From Rhodococcus sp. B50 (GTDB lineage Bacteria > Actinomycetota > Actinomycetes > Mycobacteriales > Mycobacteriaceae), in NCBI RefSeq assembly GCF_013602415.1, contig NZ_WPAG02000002.1, forward strand, positions 1,829,480-1,893,479: 64,000 nucleotides of DNA, in the 5' to 3' direction. Positions 1 through 8,683 of the stretch are shown here, one piece after another. Each line of letters opens with the position of its first letter. The first letter of the stretch is position 1. The position numbers were made by a program, and so were the translations under genes. The notes beneath the pieces are model-generated. The model was given only the letters and a program-made list of their open reading frames with translations. It did not search any database and was not told the origin of the DNA.

Positions 1-1
1 C

Positions 2-2104
2 CTGCCGGTGACCACGGATCCCCGATCCATCGCCTACACCGCGAATCTCGTCGGCGCGAAGGCCGTCATCCTCCCCCACTCGCATCGCGGCCGCGATTTC
101 GTCTCCGAATCCGAGATCCTCGCAAAAGAACTCGGACGCGAGGTGCAGATCCTTCTGGTCGACGGTGACGACGGCGCCCGCACCTGGCGCAGCTTCGACG
201 GCCCGCCGGCGACGATCCCCGCCTACCCCGACGATCTCGTGCACGTGCTGTTCTCGTCGAGCACCACCGGGAAGTCGAAGGCGATCGCGCATTCCGAGGC
301 GAGCCTGAGCGCCTACAACCGGATGGTCATCGACCGCTACGAAATCTCCGGTGAGCGTCCGATCTTCATGCCGTCCCCACTCGGGCACAGCACGGGCTTC
401 TGGCACGGCGCCCGAATGTCGCTGATGACCGGTGCGGCCCTGATCCTCCAGGACGCCTGGGACCCGCACCGCGCGCTCGAACTCGTGGAGCAGCACAGGT
501 GCGAGATCACCGTGGCCGCGACTCCTTTCCTCAAGGACATCGTCGATGCCGCATGGGATTCCGCCACCCCGAAGCTGTCCGGTATGCGGATCTTCCTGTG
601 CGGCGGCGCTCCCGTCGCCCCGAGCCTCATCGAGCTGGGGCAGGAGGAGATGCCCGACACCCGCATCGCAGCGATCTGGGCGATGAGCGAGGGCGGTGCG
701 ACCTCGAGCCTCCCGGACGACTCCACCGAGCTCGTCGCGTACACCTGTGGCAAAGTGATGCCGGGCGTCACCCTCGAGGTCGTCCGCGAGGACGGCACGC
801 TTGCACCGCGCGGGACCGACGGCGAGATCGTCATGCGCACCCCGTCGCTGTTCCTCGGTTACATCGGGCAGGAGCAGCTCTACCGCGACTCGTTCACCGC
901 CGACGGCTGGTTCCGCACCGGCGACACAGGAATCGTGGACGACAACGGCTACCTGCGCCTGACCGGACGCCTCAAGGACCTCATCATCCGCGGCGGCGTC
1001 AACATCTCTCCCGTCGAGATCGAGAACGCGATCTCCGGGCACCCGCAGATCGCGCGCGTGGCAGTCGTCGGCAGCCCCGACGAACGGCTCGGAGAACGCA
1101 TCTGCGCGGTGATCCAGCCGCTCGGCACAGCCCCGACCCTCGACGAACTCGTCGGATGGCTCGCGGATCGCGACGTGCCGCGGCGGTTGTGGCCGGAATC
1201 GATCCGCATTCTGTCCGCCATGCCGGAGACCCCCGCCGGGAAGATCCGCAAGAACGTTCTCAGAGAACTGATCTCGTCAGGAGAAGATATGACCAGCAAC
1301 ACCGTCGACCTCACGACGCAGACCGTCACGCTCCGCGACATCGACGTGACCTACACCCGCGCCGGCGAGGGTCCCGCGGTCGTGCTGATCCACGGACTCG
1401 CCGAGGACCACCGCAGCTGGCGCGCCGTCCAGGAGGCCGGGCTGCCGGTGGCCACCTATGCCTACGACCTCCGTGGGCACGGACGCACCACCGTCGGCTC
1501 ACCCGAGGGCACCCTCGCCCAGCTGCGCGACGATCTGATCGCCTTCCTCGAGGAGATCACCGGTCCCGCGATCTGCGTCGGCTTCTCTCTCGGCGGCACC
1601 GTCGTCCTTTCCGCCGCGGCCGTGCGCCCCGATCTCGTGACGAAGGTCGTCGCACTGGGCACCTCGAGCGTCGTCGGTCGCGGGGCCGCAGGCTTCTACG
1701 CCGGTCGAATCGAACTCTTCCGCGGCACCGACGCCGAGGAGCAGCGCGCTGCCCTGCGCGCCGATACCGCTGCTGCGCTGCACAACCCGGACTCCGATCT
1801 CGACGCCGTCACGGAATTCCGCCTCGACGCTGTCGGCGGGGCGCAGGGGTACATCAACGCGTCCACCGCGATGGCCGGACTGGTCGATTCGCCGCTCACC
1901 CCCGAGCTGGCCCGGATCGGGCGCGAGACCGAGGTCGCGATCGTCGGTGCCGATCACGACACCTTCTGCCCGAAGAAGGCTGCGGACATCATCCTCGGTG
2001 CGATCGAGCACGCCACCTACTCCGAGATCACCGGTGCAGGACACCTGATGCTCGTCGACCAGCCCGAACAGTCGATCGACACCCTGCGCGGGCTCCTCTC
2101 CTGA
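2..2104 (+). CDS. Acyl-CoA ligase fused in frame to alpha/beta hydrolase (5' partial)
   Basis: The frame is already open at base 2, so the N-terminus lies outside the window. Visible residues 1-429 are an ANL-superfamily acyl/aryl-CoA ligase: P-loop variant SSSTTGKSKA, GWFRTGD, hinge GRLKDLIIRGG and the C-terminal lysine in TPAGKIRK. It should convert a carboxylic acid to its CoA thioester using ATP. No stop follows; residues 430-700 form an alpha/beta hydrolase with oxyanion HG in VLIHGLAED, nucleophile GFSLGG and catalytic His in GAGHLML. An internal ATG at 1289 is preceded by AGGAG at 1279-1283 with a 5-nt spacer, so the hydrolase (271 aa, normal size) is probably also made alone. It is the first visible gene of an operon reaching 8482. 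Substrate unknown; cyclohexanecarboxylate-type acids are one guess. Confidence 0.85.
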   Translation: MPVTTDPRSIAYTANLVGAKAVILPHSHRGRDFVSESEILAKELGREVQILLVDGDDGARTWRSFDGPPATIPAYPDDLVHVLFSSSTTGKSKAIAHSEASLSAYNRMVIDRYEISGERPIFMPSPLGHSTGFWHGARMSLMTGAALILQDAWDPHRALELVEQHRCEITVAATPFLKDIVDAAWDSATPKLSGMRIFLCGGAPVAPSLIELGQEEMPDTRIAAIWAMSEGGATSSLPDDSTELVAYTCGKVMPGVTLEVVREDGTLAPRGTDGEIVMRTPSLFLGYIGQEQLYRDSFTADGWFRTGDTGIVDDNGYLRLTGRLKDLIIRGGVNISPVEIENAISGHPQIARVAVVGSPDERLGERICAVIQPLGTAPTLDELVGWLADRDVPRRLWPESIRILSAMPETPAGKIRKNVLRELISSGEDMTSNTVDLTTQTVTLRDIDVTYTRAGEGPAVVLIHGLAEDHRSWRAVQEAGLPVATYAYDLRGHGRTTVGSPEGTLAQLRDDLIAFLEEITGPAICVGFSLGGTVVLSAAAVRPDLVTKVVALGTSSVVGRGAAGFYAGRIELFRGTDAEEQRAALRADTAAALHNPDSDLDAVTEFRLDAVGGAQGYINASTAMAGLVDSPLTPELARIGRETEVAIVGADHDTFCPKKAADIILGAIEHATYSEITGAGHLMLVDQPEQSIDTLRGLLS

Positions 2105-2153
2105 GAAGCGCTGCGACCGAGAACTTCCAGTACACCGCTCTTCGAAAGGCTCC

Positions 2154-2915
2154 ATGATGCAAGAACGCCCCACCGCCCTCGTCACTGCCGCCGCGGGCGC
2201 AGGGATCGGCGCCGCGATCGCCACCCGCCTCGCCGCAGACGGTTTCGATGTCGTCATCACCGACGTCCACGAGCGCCGCAGTCAGGAACTCGCCGCGAAG
2301 CTTGCCGCCGACCACGGACGCGACTTCGACAGCTACGTCCTCGACGTCACCGACGAGGCCCGTGTCGAAGCCGTCGTGTCCGAGATCGCCTCGAAGAAGG
2401 GCCGACTCGACGTTCTCGTCAACAACGCCGGCTGGAGCAAGATCGAGCCCGTCGCCGAGATGTCCTCGGAGACCTGGAAGCGCTGCCTCGACGTCGACCT
2501 CAACGGCACCTTCTACACCATGCGTTACGCGCTTCCGGTGATGCAGAAGAACAACTCCGGCGCGATCGTCAACATCAGCTCGATCGCCGCCTACGAGACC
2601 AGCACCGAGCACGGTGCCGCCTACTCCGCCGCCAAGGCCGGTGTCCTCGCCCTCACCCGTGTCGCCGCCGCCGAGAACGGCAAGCACGGCATCCGCGTCA
2701 ACGCCATCACCCCGGGCCTGATCTACAACGACTTCCTCCGCAAGATCTACCCGGACGAGTTCTTCTCCGGCTACGCGGAGAACCGCTCCCTCGTCGGCCG
2801 GGTCGGCCGCCCCGAGGACGTCGCCGGCCTCGTCTCGTTCCTCGCCGGACCCGACGCCGGTTACGTCACCGGTGAGGTCTACGGCATCAGCGGTGGGGTG
2901 CATCCGCATGGCTGA
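2154..2915 (+). CDS. SDR family NAD(P)-dependent oxidoreductase
   Basis: A classical short-chain dehydrogenase of 253 aa. The N-terminal dinucleotide site is slightly unusual (VTAAAGAGIG rather than TGxxxGIG). NNAG is present, the catalytic serine is in NISSIAAYE and the YxxxK pair in YSAAKAG. The C-terminal GGVHPHG is typical of beta-oxidation-type SDRs. It would oxidise a hydroxyacyl or cyclic alcohol intermediate. Two ATGs are adjacent (2154 and 2157). The last 8 bases overlap the amidase start at 2908 (ATGGCTGA), which implies translational coupling within the operon. The exact substrate is not readable. Confidence 0.9.
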   Translation: MMQERPTALVTAAAGAGIGAAIATRLAADGFDVVITDVHERRSQELAAKLAADHGRDFDSYVLDVTDEARVEAVVSEIASKKGRLDVLVNNAGWSKIEPVAEMSSETWKRCLDVDLNGTFYTMRYALPVMQKNNSGAIVNISSIAAYETSTEHGAAYSAAKAGVLALTRVAAAENGKHGIRVNAITPGLIYNDFLRKIYPDEFFSGYAENRSLVGRVGRPEDVAGLVSFLAGPDAGYVTGEVYGISGGVHPHG

Positions 2916-4299
2916 CAACCCGTTGCACCTGCCCGTCAGGGACCTCACCGACGCCTACGCGCGCGGCGACCTGAACCCGATCGACGTCACCGAACAGGTC
3001 CTCGACCGCATCGACCGGTTCGATCCGGAAGCGCGCGCGTATGTGACCGTCACGGCCGATCTGGCGCGGCTGCAGGCCGCCGAGGCGGCCGAACGCTACC
3101 GTCGCGGGGAACGCGCACCGCTCCTCGGGGTCCCGGTGTCCGTCAAGGACGCCTTCCACCTCGCCGACACCGAGACCGGACTCGGGTCGCTCACCCAGCG
3201 CGGTCGAGTCGCGCGATCGGACTCCGGGGCCGTCGCCCGGCTGCGCGCGGCGGGATCGGTGATGCCCGGCAAGACCAGCGTGCCCGAGTTCTGCCAGTCC
3301 GCCACCAGCGACAATCTGCTCGGACCCGAGACCGGCAATCCGTGGGATCCGTCCCGCACCCCGGGCGGTTCGAGTGGTGGCGCCGCGGCCTCGGTCGGCG
3401 CCGGACTCGCGACCATCGCACTCGGCTCCGACGGCGGCGGTTCCATCCGGATCCCCGCCGCCTTCAGCGGACTCGTCGGTTACAAGCCCACCACGGGTCT
3501 GTGCGCGGACGAGCGCGGATTCCGCGCGATGACCGATTTCGTCACGGCCGGGCCGCTCGCCTGGACGGTGGACGATGCCCGCATCATGACCGAGGTTCTC
3601 GCCGAGACGAGCTTCGCCCGTGCCGCGGTGCCGAACCGGCGGATCGCCTTCTGCCCCCGCCCGGACGGCCGTCCCGTCGATCCGGCGATCGTCCGCACGC
3701 TGGAGTCGGTCGCGGCGACTCTGTCCGATCTCGGTCACGACGTCGTCGAGACCGACATCCCGATCCAGGGGTGGAACGAGATCTTCGGCCCCCTCGTGCT
3801 CGACGACGAACTCCGCGAACGGGCCCACCTGCTCGACCACCCGGAGCTGCTCACCCCGTACGAGCAGGCGAGCCTACGCGCCGCGATGCGGTTGAGCAGT
3901 GCGGACGTGGCCATCGCCCGCCAGGCCCTGCCCGACTTCCGGCGGCGCATCGATGCCTTCCTGCATCGTTTCGATGCGATTCTCACCCCGACGGTGGCGA
4001 CGGTCGCGTTCCCGCACGACCAGCGTCCGAAGACCATCGACGGTGAGAAGGTGGACTGGCTGTGGGGTGCCTTCCCGTTCACGTCCCCGTTCAATGTGGC
4101 CGCCACCCCGGCGATCACTCTGCCGGCCGGGACGTCGGAAGGATTGCCGATCGGTGCCCAGCTCGTGGCGGCGCGGGGACGCGACGCCGATCTGCTGAAC
4201 CTCGCCGAATCCCTCGAATCCGCACTCGCTTTCGACTACGCACCGGTGCGTGAGCGTTGGGCGGACGTGGAGGCCCGCGAACCGGAGCCCGTACCGTGA
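2908..4299 (+). CDS. Amidase signature family hydrolase
   Basis: 463 aa from ATG 2908; this start gives an 8-bp overlap with the SDR and begins MADNPLHLPV. The amidase signature is complete: catalytic Lys in VSVKDAF, the Gly/Ser-rich core PGGSSGGAAAS with the cis-Ser, and nucleophile Ser in SDGGGSIRIPA. The family hydrolyses amides to acid plus ammonia. Its place among CoA-ligase and beta-oxidation genes suggests the substrate carries an amide, or that an amide is formed during ring cleavage. Its stop overlaps the crotonase GTG start (GTGA, 4296-4299). GatA is excluded by the catabolic context and the absence of gatB and gatC. Confidence 0.9.
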   Translation: MADNPLHLPVRDLTDAYARGDLNPIDVTEQVLDRIDRFDPEARAYVTVTADLARLQAAEAAERYRRGERAPLLGVPVSVKDAFHLADTETGLGSLTQRGRVARSDSGAVARLRAAGSVMPGKTSVPEFCQSATSDNLLGPETGNPWDPSRTPGGSSGGAAASVGAGLATIALGSDGGGSIRIPAAFSGLVGYKPTTGLCADERGFRAMTDFVTAGPLAWTVDDARIMTEVLAETSFARAAVPNRRIAFCPRPDGRPVDPAIVRTLESVAATLSDLGHDVVETDIPIQGWNEIFGPLVLDDELRERAHLLDHPELLTPYEQASLRAAMRLSSADVAIARQALPDFRRRIDAFLHRFDAILTPTVATVAFPHDQRPKTIDGEKVDWLWGAFPFTSPFNVAATPAITLPAGTSEGLPIGAQLVAARGRDADLLNLAESLESALAFDYAPVRERWADVEAREPEPVP

Positions 4300-5045
4300 G
4301 CGCCGGGCTCGACCGCCGTCGGCACGGATCCGTACTCGAGGTCGTACTCGACCGCGCAGAACGCCGGAACGCATTGTCGCGCGCTCTGCTGACCGAGATC
4401 CGGCAGGTCTTCACCGATCTTCCGGAGGACGTCCGTGCAGTGGTGCTGACGAGTTCGGACCGGGTGTTCTGTGCCGGCGCGGATTTCGCAGACCTGACCG
4501 GGACGTCCGCGGACCTCGACTACGACCGGGACCTCGAGGACGCATGCTCGGCGATTCGGAACAGCGCGGTTCCGGTGGTCGCGGTCGTGGACGGAGCATG
4601 CGTGGGTGCCGGCGTGGAGCTGGCGACCTCGTGTGACGTCCGGATCGCGGGGCCGAAGGCGTGGTTCCGTGTCCCGGCGGTCGAGCTCGGCCTGCTCTAC
4701 AACCCGGCATCGATCCGCCGGATCCACTCGGTGCTCCCCCGCACCACGATCACCCGGCTGCTGGTCCTCGCCGAACGTTTCGACGCCGACGACGCACTCC
4801 GCAGCGAACTGGTCACCCATACCGCCGACGGTGATCCCCGCGAACACGCGCTGACGCTCGCCGAGCGACTCGCCGGCCTTCCCCGGGACGCTCTCGCCGC
4901 GACCCGATTCCTGCTCCACCACCTCGACGAAGGTCGTTACGACGACGTCGAATGGCAGGGAACCCGGATCCGGTTGATGGACAGTCCCGATCGGCACGCC
5001 GCCGTCGCTGCGGCCTCCGAACGCCACGGCACTCCCGCCTCCTGA
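4296..5045 (+). CDS. Enoyl-CoA hydratase/isomerase family protein
   Basis: 249 aa from GTG 4296, which overlaps the amidase stop by 4 bases. Crotonase fold: CoA/oxyanion segment VFCAGADFADL, then GACVGAGVELA with CDVRIA. The first catalytic Glu (equivalent to E144 of rat hydratase) is in GVELA. The second (E164 position, normally PEIxLG) reads PAVELG, so it is Ala. The protein may therefore be an isomerase, hydrolase or ring-opening crotonase rather than a standard hydratase. It acts on CoA thioesters in the cytoplasm. A member of the 2-8482 operon. Confidence 0.88.
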   Translation: MSAGLDRRRHGSVLEVVLDRAERRNALSRALLTEIRQVFTDLPEDVRAVVLTSSDRVFCAGADFADLTGTSADLDYDRDLEDACSAIRNSAVPVVAVVDGACVGAGVELATSCDVRIAGPKAWFRVPAVELGLLYNPASIRRIHSVLPRTTITRLLVLAERFDADDALRSELVTHTADGDPREHALTLAERLAGLPRDALAATRFLLHHLDEGRYDDVEWQGTRIRLMDSPDRHAAVAAASERHGTPAS

Positions 5046-5069
5046 CCCTCTCCACCCGAAGGAAAGTTC

Positions 5070-5864
5070 ATGAACGCAGTTGCCTCCCTGAAAGGCTACG
5101 ACCTCGGTAACCGGGTCGTGTCGTACGACGACTCCGACGCCATCCTCTACGCGTTGTGCGTCGGCGCCCGTCCCGACCAGTTGTCCCTGGTCTACGAGCG
5201 GGACCTGCACGTCCTGCCGACCTTCGGGCTCGGGCTCGGCCTGTGGGCGGTGGAGGAGGCCGGGGAGCTCGGCGCCTACGACCGGTTGAAGTCGCTGCAC
5301 GCCGCGCAGCAGCTGACGGTCCATTCCCCCTTCCCGCGTTCGGGCAAACTCGAGATGCACGCTCGCGTCGCCGACGTGTGGGACAAGGGACCCGCCGCGA
5401 CCATCGACGTCGCGGTCGAGTGCGAGCAGTTCACGGCGACCTATGCGATCCATCTGCCGGGCTCGGGTGGCTGGGGCGGCGAGCGCGCTCCGTCGTCGCC
5501 GCGGGTCGACCTCGAGGACGCGCCGTTCCGCGAGGACGTCCACATCGCCGCGAACCTGCCTGCTCTGTACCGGCTCACCGGTGATCTGCACCCCGTCCAT
5601 ATCGATCCGGAGGTCTCCTCGGGCTACGGTTTCGAGCGTCCCATCCTGCACGGCCTGTGCACGCTGGGCATCGCGGCGCGGACCGTCGCCGGCGCCGTCG
5701 GCGCCGAGCCGTGGGAACTCCGCGAACTCCGCGCCCGCTTCGCGGCCCCGGTTCTTCCCGACGCCACCCTCGCCGTCCGCGCGCAGGCGTCCGGCACCGA
5801 GGTCGACTTCGACGCCCGGATCGATACCACGGGTGTGCTCTCCGGCGGTCACGCGAGCTTCTGA
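5070..5864 (+). CDS. MaoC-like double-hotdog dehydratase
   Basis: 264 aa with SD AAGGAAAG before ATG 5070. The N-terminal half is a FAS1-type hotdog with the conserved ADVWDKG. The C-terminal half carries the hydratase-2 motif YRLTGDLHPVHIDPE followed by GFERPILHGL. In this family the Asp and His of that motif hydrate 2-enoyl-CoA to the (R)-3-hydroxyacyl-CoA. The organisation matches eukaryotic hydratase 2 and the actinobacterial steroid-type hydratases. A related MaoC gene lies at 22491-23360 in a separate operon. It may supply the hydration step that the atypical crotonase next door does not. Confidence 0.88.
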   Translation: MNAVASLKGYDLGNRVVSYDDSDAILYALCVGARPDQLSLVYERDLHVLPTFGLGLGLWAVEEAGELGAYDRLKSLHAAQQLTVHSPFPRSGKLEMHARVADVWDKGPAATIDVAVECEQFTATYAIHLPGSGGWGGERAPSSPRVDLEDAPFREDVHIAANLPALYRLTGDLHPVHIDPEVSSGYGFERPILHGLCTLGIAARTVAGAVGAEPWELRELRARFAAPVLPDATLAVRAQASGTEVDFDARIDTTGVLSGGHASF

Positions 5865-5942
5865 TCGCACGTCCGCTCGCAGTCCGGCTCTACCGAAGGA
5901 AATCCCCCGCCCCACACGAAGTTCCCGCCGAAAGGGACTCAC

Positions 5943-7301
5943 ATGACCGCACACGCCGCTTCCAGTTTCGGAACCAAGCAGCAAAAACGAGCGTTTCTCG
6001 CCAGCCTCGTGGGCACCACAGTCGAATGGTTCGACTTCTTCATCTATGCCACGGCCGCGACGCTCGTCTTCTCGACGATCTTCTTCCCCGAACTGGGGTC
6101 GAACGTCGGCATCCTCGCTTCCTTCGCGACCCTCGGTGTCGCCTTCCTCGCCCGCCCGGTCGGCGCGTTCGTCTTCGGCCATCTCGGAGACCGGCTCGGC
6201 CGGCGCACGACACTGATCACCACTCTCACGGTGATGGGTGCCGCCACGGGACTCATCGGCCTGCTGCCCACCTGGGATCAGGTCGGTATCTGGGCGCCGA
6301 TCATGCTCATCGCCCTCCGTTTCCTCCAGGGCGTTGCGGTCGGTGGTGAGTGGGGTGGAGCGGTTCTCATGAGTGTCGAGAACGCGCCGAAGACCCGCGA
6401 ACGCTTCTACGGCTCCGCACCCCAGATCGCGAGTCCGCTCGCGCTCGTGCTCGCCACGGTCGTCATGTACTTCGTGGCCCGCATGCCGAACGACCAGCTG
6501 ATGTCGTGGGGCTGGCGGATCCCGTTCCTCGCCGGCTTCGTCCTCGTCCTGATCGGTCTCGTCATCCGGCTCGGCGTCGAGGAATCGAGTGAATTCACCG
6601 AGGTGAAGGAGACGGGCACCGTCACGAAGAACCCGATCGCCACCGTCCTGCGCACGATGCCGAGCCGCGTGCTCGCCGGTATCGGCCTGCAGGCCAGCGT
6701 GATCGTGCTGTTCTACCTGATCACCACATACATGCTCACGATGGCGACCAACATTCACGGGTTCACCAAGAGCGACACCCTGATGATCCTGCTCATCGCT
6801 GCGACGATCGACCTCTTCGCGATGGTCGGCGTCGGCATCCTCTGCGACCGGTTGTCCGCCTGGACGGTCTTCGTGGGCGGGGTGGTCTTCACCGGCGCCT
6901 TCGCATTCCCGCTGTTCGCCCTGTTCAACACCGGCAACATGGGGCTGATGATCGTCGCATTCTCCGCGGCTCTCGTGCTCGGCCACGCGACCACCTACGC
7001 GGTGGTCTCGAGCATGACCGCCAACCTGTTCCCGACCGAGGTGCGGTACAGCGGTGTCGCCCTGTGCAGCGCGTTCTCCGGTGTCGCGTGGGCGGCACCG
7101 ACCCCGCTCGTCGCCGCCGCTCTCGTGCCCACCGACGGCTCGCAGCACTGGTGGCCGCTCGCCGCGATCCTCGTCGGCACCGCTGTCGTCTCGTTCGTCG
7201 CCGCAGCCTCCATGCGCAGCCATTTCACCTCCGAGACGGCGGCCGACGACAGTGACGACGAGTCCCGCGACCTCCGGGTCCGCGTGGGCGACCCCGTCTG
7301 A
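5943..7301 (+). CDS. MHS-family MFS transporter (metabolite:H+ symporter)
   Basis: 452 aa, 12 predicted membrane segments. Begins TTVEWFDFFIY, typical of MHS (ShiA/ProP-like) carriers. The MFS motif A appears as GHLGDRLGRR in the loop between helices 2 and 3, and RFLQGVAVGGEWGGAV is the family signature in helix 4. It ends in an acidic cytoplasmic tail. The likely role is proton-driven uptake of the carboxylate used by the surrounding operon. A 78-nt gap from the dehydratase contains an AAAGGG ribosome site. Substrate unknown. Confidence 0.9.
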   Translation: MTAHAASSFGTKQQKRAFLASLVGTTVEWFDFFIYATAATLVFSTIFFPELGSNVGILASFATLGVAFLARPVGAFVFGHLGDRLGRRTTLITTLTVMGAATGLIGLLPTWDQVGIWAPIMLIALRFLQGVAVGGEWGGAVLMSVENAPKTRERFYGSAPQIASPLALVLATVVMYFVARMPNDQLMSWGWRIPFLAGFVLVLIGLVIRLGVEESSEFTEVKETGTVTKNPIATVLRTMPSRVLAGIGLQASVIVLFYLITTYMLTMATNIHGFTKSDTLMILLIAATIDLFAMVGVGILCDRLSAWTVFVGGVVFTGAFAFPLFALFNTGNMGLMIVAFSAALVLGHATTYAVVSSMTANLFPTEVRYSGVALCSAFSGVAWAAPTPLVAAALVPTDGSQHWWPLAAILVGTAVVSFVAAASMRSHFTSETAADDSDDESRDLRVRVGDPV

Positions 7302-7333
7302 GCACCACCCATCCGATCGACCAGGAGATTCTC

Positions 7334-8482
7334 ATGACTGTGATGCTCAGCGAGGAGCAGCGCGAGTTCGGGGCGGCCGTCCGCGAATTCTGCCGCCGCG
7401 AAGTGGGCACGCGCGAACAGCGCGACAAGCTCACCGACTGCGGCCGCGAAGGACACAGCCTCGAGCTGAACCGGCGGATCGCCGAACTCGGCTGGGCCGC
7501 GATCAACGTCCCCGAGGAGTACGGCGGGGCCGGCGGCAACCATGTCGACCTGTGCGTCCTGCTCGAGGAACTCCACCGCGGTCTGGCGCCGGTCCCGTGG
7601 CACGGCACGACCCTCATCACCGCCGGGATCTACACCAAGTTCGCGAGCGAGGAGCTCAAGCGGACGGTGCTCGGCCGGCTCGCCGAGGGTGCCGCGCTGG
7701 CGATCGCGATGTCCGAACCGGAAGCCGGTTCCGACGTCGCGGCGCTGACCTGCCGCGCCGAGCGCACCGCGGACGGCTGGGTGATCAACGGTCAGAAGAC
7801 GTGGATCACCAACGCCCATCAGGCGGACAGCATCCTCCTGGTCGCTCGTACCGCGCGTGGCGAGAAGAAGCACCACGGGCTCACCATGTTCCACGTGCCG
7901 GCCGACACTCCGGGACTGACGATCAAGGGCATCGACACGCTGGGCGGAACCGAGGTCAACGACCTCTACTTCGCCGACTGCGTGCTGCCCGCCGACTCGG
8001 TCGTCGGTGAGGTCGGTCAGGGCTGGGCCCAGCTCATGCCGGGTCTGGCGACCGAGCGGCTGATCCTCGCCGCGCAGATGCTCGGCACCGCCGAACGCGC
8101 CTTCGACGACGTCTTGGCGTTCGTCTCCGAGCGCACCCAGTTCGGTACCCGGGTCGGCTCGTACCAGGCGATCAAGCACCGCATCGCCGACCTCGCGACG
8201 GAGATCGAGTGCACTCGTCTGCTCGTCTACAGCGTCGCGCACCGCGCCGATGCCGGTGACGACCCGCAGGGCCTGGCCCGCGCGTCGTCGATGGCGAAGC
8301 TCAAGGCGACAGAGGTCGCGAAGAGCACTGCCCTGGAGGGCATGCAGATGATGGGTGGCTACGGCTATTCCACCGAGTTCGACATGGCGCAGCACGTGCG
8401 CGCAGCCCTGGGCGCCACCATCTACGGCGGCACCAACGAGATCCAGCGCGACATCATCGGAAACTCGTTCGGCCTCCGGTAG
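7334..8482 (+). CDS. Acyl-CoA dehydrogenase
   Basis: 382 aa FAD enzyme. FAD/substrate motifs are MSEPEAGSD and KTWITNA, and the C-terminal Arg segment is MMGGYGYS. The usual base of MCAD (Glu in IYEGT) is replaced, since this protein reads IYGGTNEIQ. A Glu is instead present at residue 241 in ATERLILA, the position of the catalytic base in isovaleryl-CoA and long-chain dehydrogenases. This suggests a branched, cyclic or otherwise bulky acyl-CoA. It is the last gene of the operon and is followed by a strong hairpin terminator. Confidence 0.92.
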   Translation: MTVMLSEEQREFGAAVREFCRREVGTREQRDKLTDCGREGHSLELNRRIAELGWAAINVPEEYGGAGGNHVDLCVLLEELHRGLAPVPWHGTTLITAGIYTKFASEELKRTVLGRLAEGAALAIAMSEPEAGSDVAALTCRAERTADGWVINGQKTWITNAHQADSILLVARTARGEKKHHGLTMFHVPADTPGLTIKGIDTLGGTEVNDLYFADCVLPADSVVGEVGQGWAQLMPGLATERLILAAQMLGTAERAFDDVLAFVSERTQFGTRVGSYQAIKHRIADLATEIECTRLLVYSVAHRADAGDDPQGLARASSMAKLKATEVAKSTALEGMQMMGGYGYSTEFDMAQHVRAALGATIYGGTNEIQRDIIGNSFGLR

Positions 8483-8503
8483 AACACCCACGCGAGTACC
8501 CCG

Positions 8504-8543
8504 CAGCGGCGGGACGGTCCTTCGACCGTCCCGCCGCTGTTTT
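8504..8543 (+). terminator. Rho-independent terminator after acyl-CoA dehydrogenase gene
   Basis: A perfect 16-bp GC-rich stem (8504-8519 with 8524-8539), a CTTC loop, then TTTT at 8540-8543. It lies 21 bases past the acyl-CoA dehydrogenase stop and separates the catabolic operon from the nitrogen island. Confidence 0.9.
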
Positions 8544-8574
8544 CCGTGTGTGTGCAGGCCGTTTCCGGCGAACC

Positions 8575-8612
8575 GTCACGGCAATCTCACCCTCGCGTAA
8601 CACGCCTGTCAT
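8575..8612 (+). promoter_or_regulatory. Candidate GlnR box upstream of the type III GS gene
   Basis: Four pentamers lie at exact 11-bp spacing: GTCAC-n6-CTCAC-n6-GTAAC-n6-GTCAT. The known actinobacterial GlnR consensus is gTnAC-n6-GaAAC repeated twice. Three of the four pentamers keep the AC. The box ends 71 bases before the ATG at 8684. This is pattern matching by eye, not a scored search. Confidence 0.5.
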
Positions 8613-8683
8613 GGGCACCGTGTTTCCTTTTATTCGACACCGATTCATATAGTGAAACCCACAGTCGAATCCGAGGAGCCCCC

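Noticed and set aside
2908..4299. Assignment of the amidase as GatA of the tRNA amidotransferase
   Set aside because: Lies in a catabolic operon without gatB or gatC.
4236..7223. A 995-codon open frame on the minus strand opposite the crotonase, dehydratase and transporter genes
   Set aside because: Composition is Gly/Asp/Arg/His-rich with no domain, and it lies antisense to three clear genes. Typical of high-GC shadow frames.
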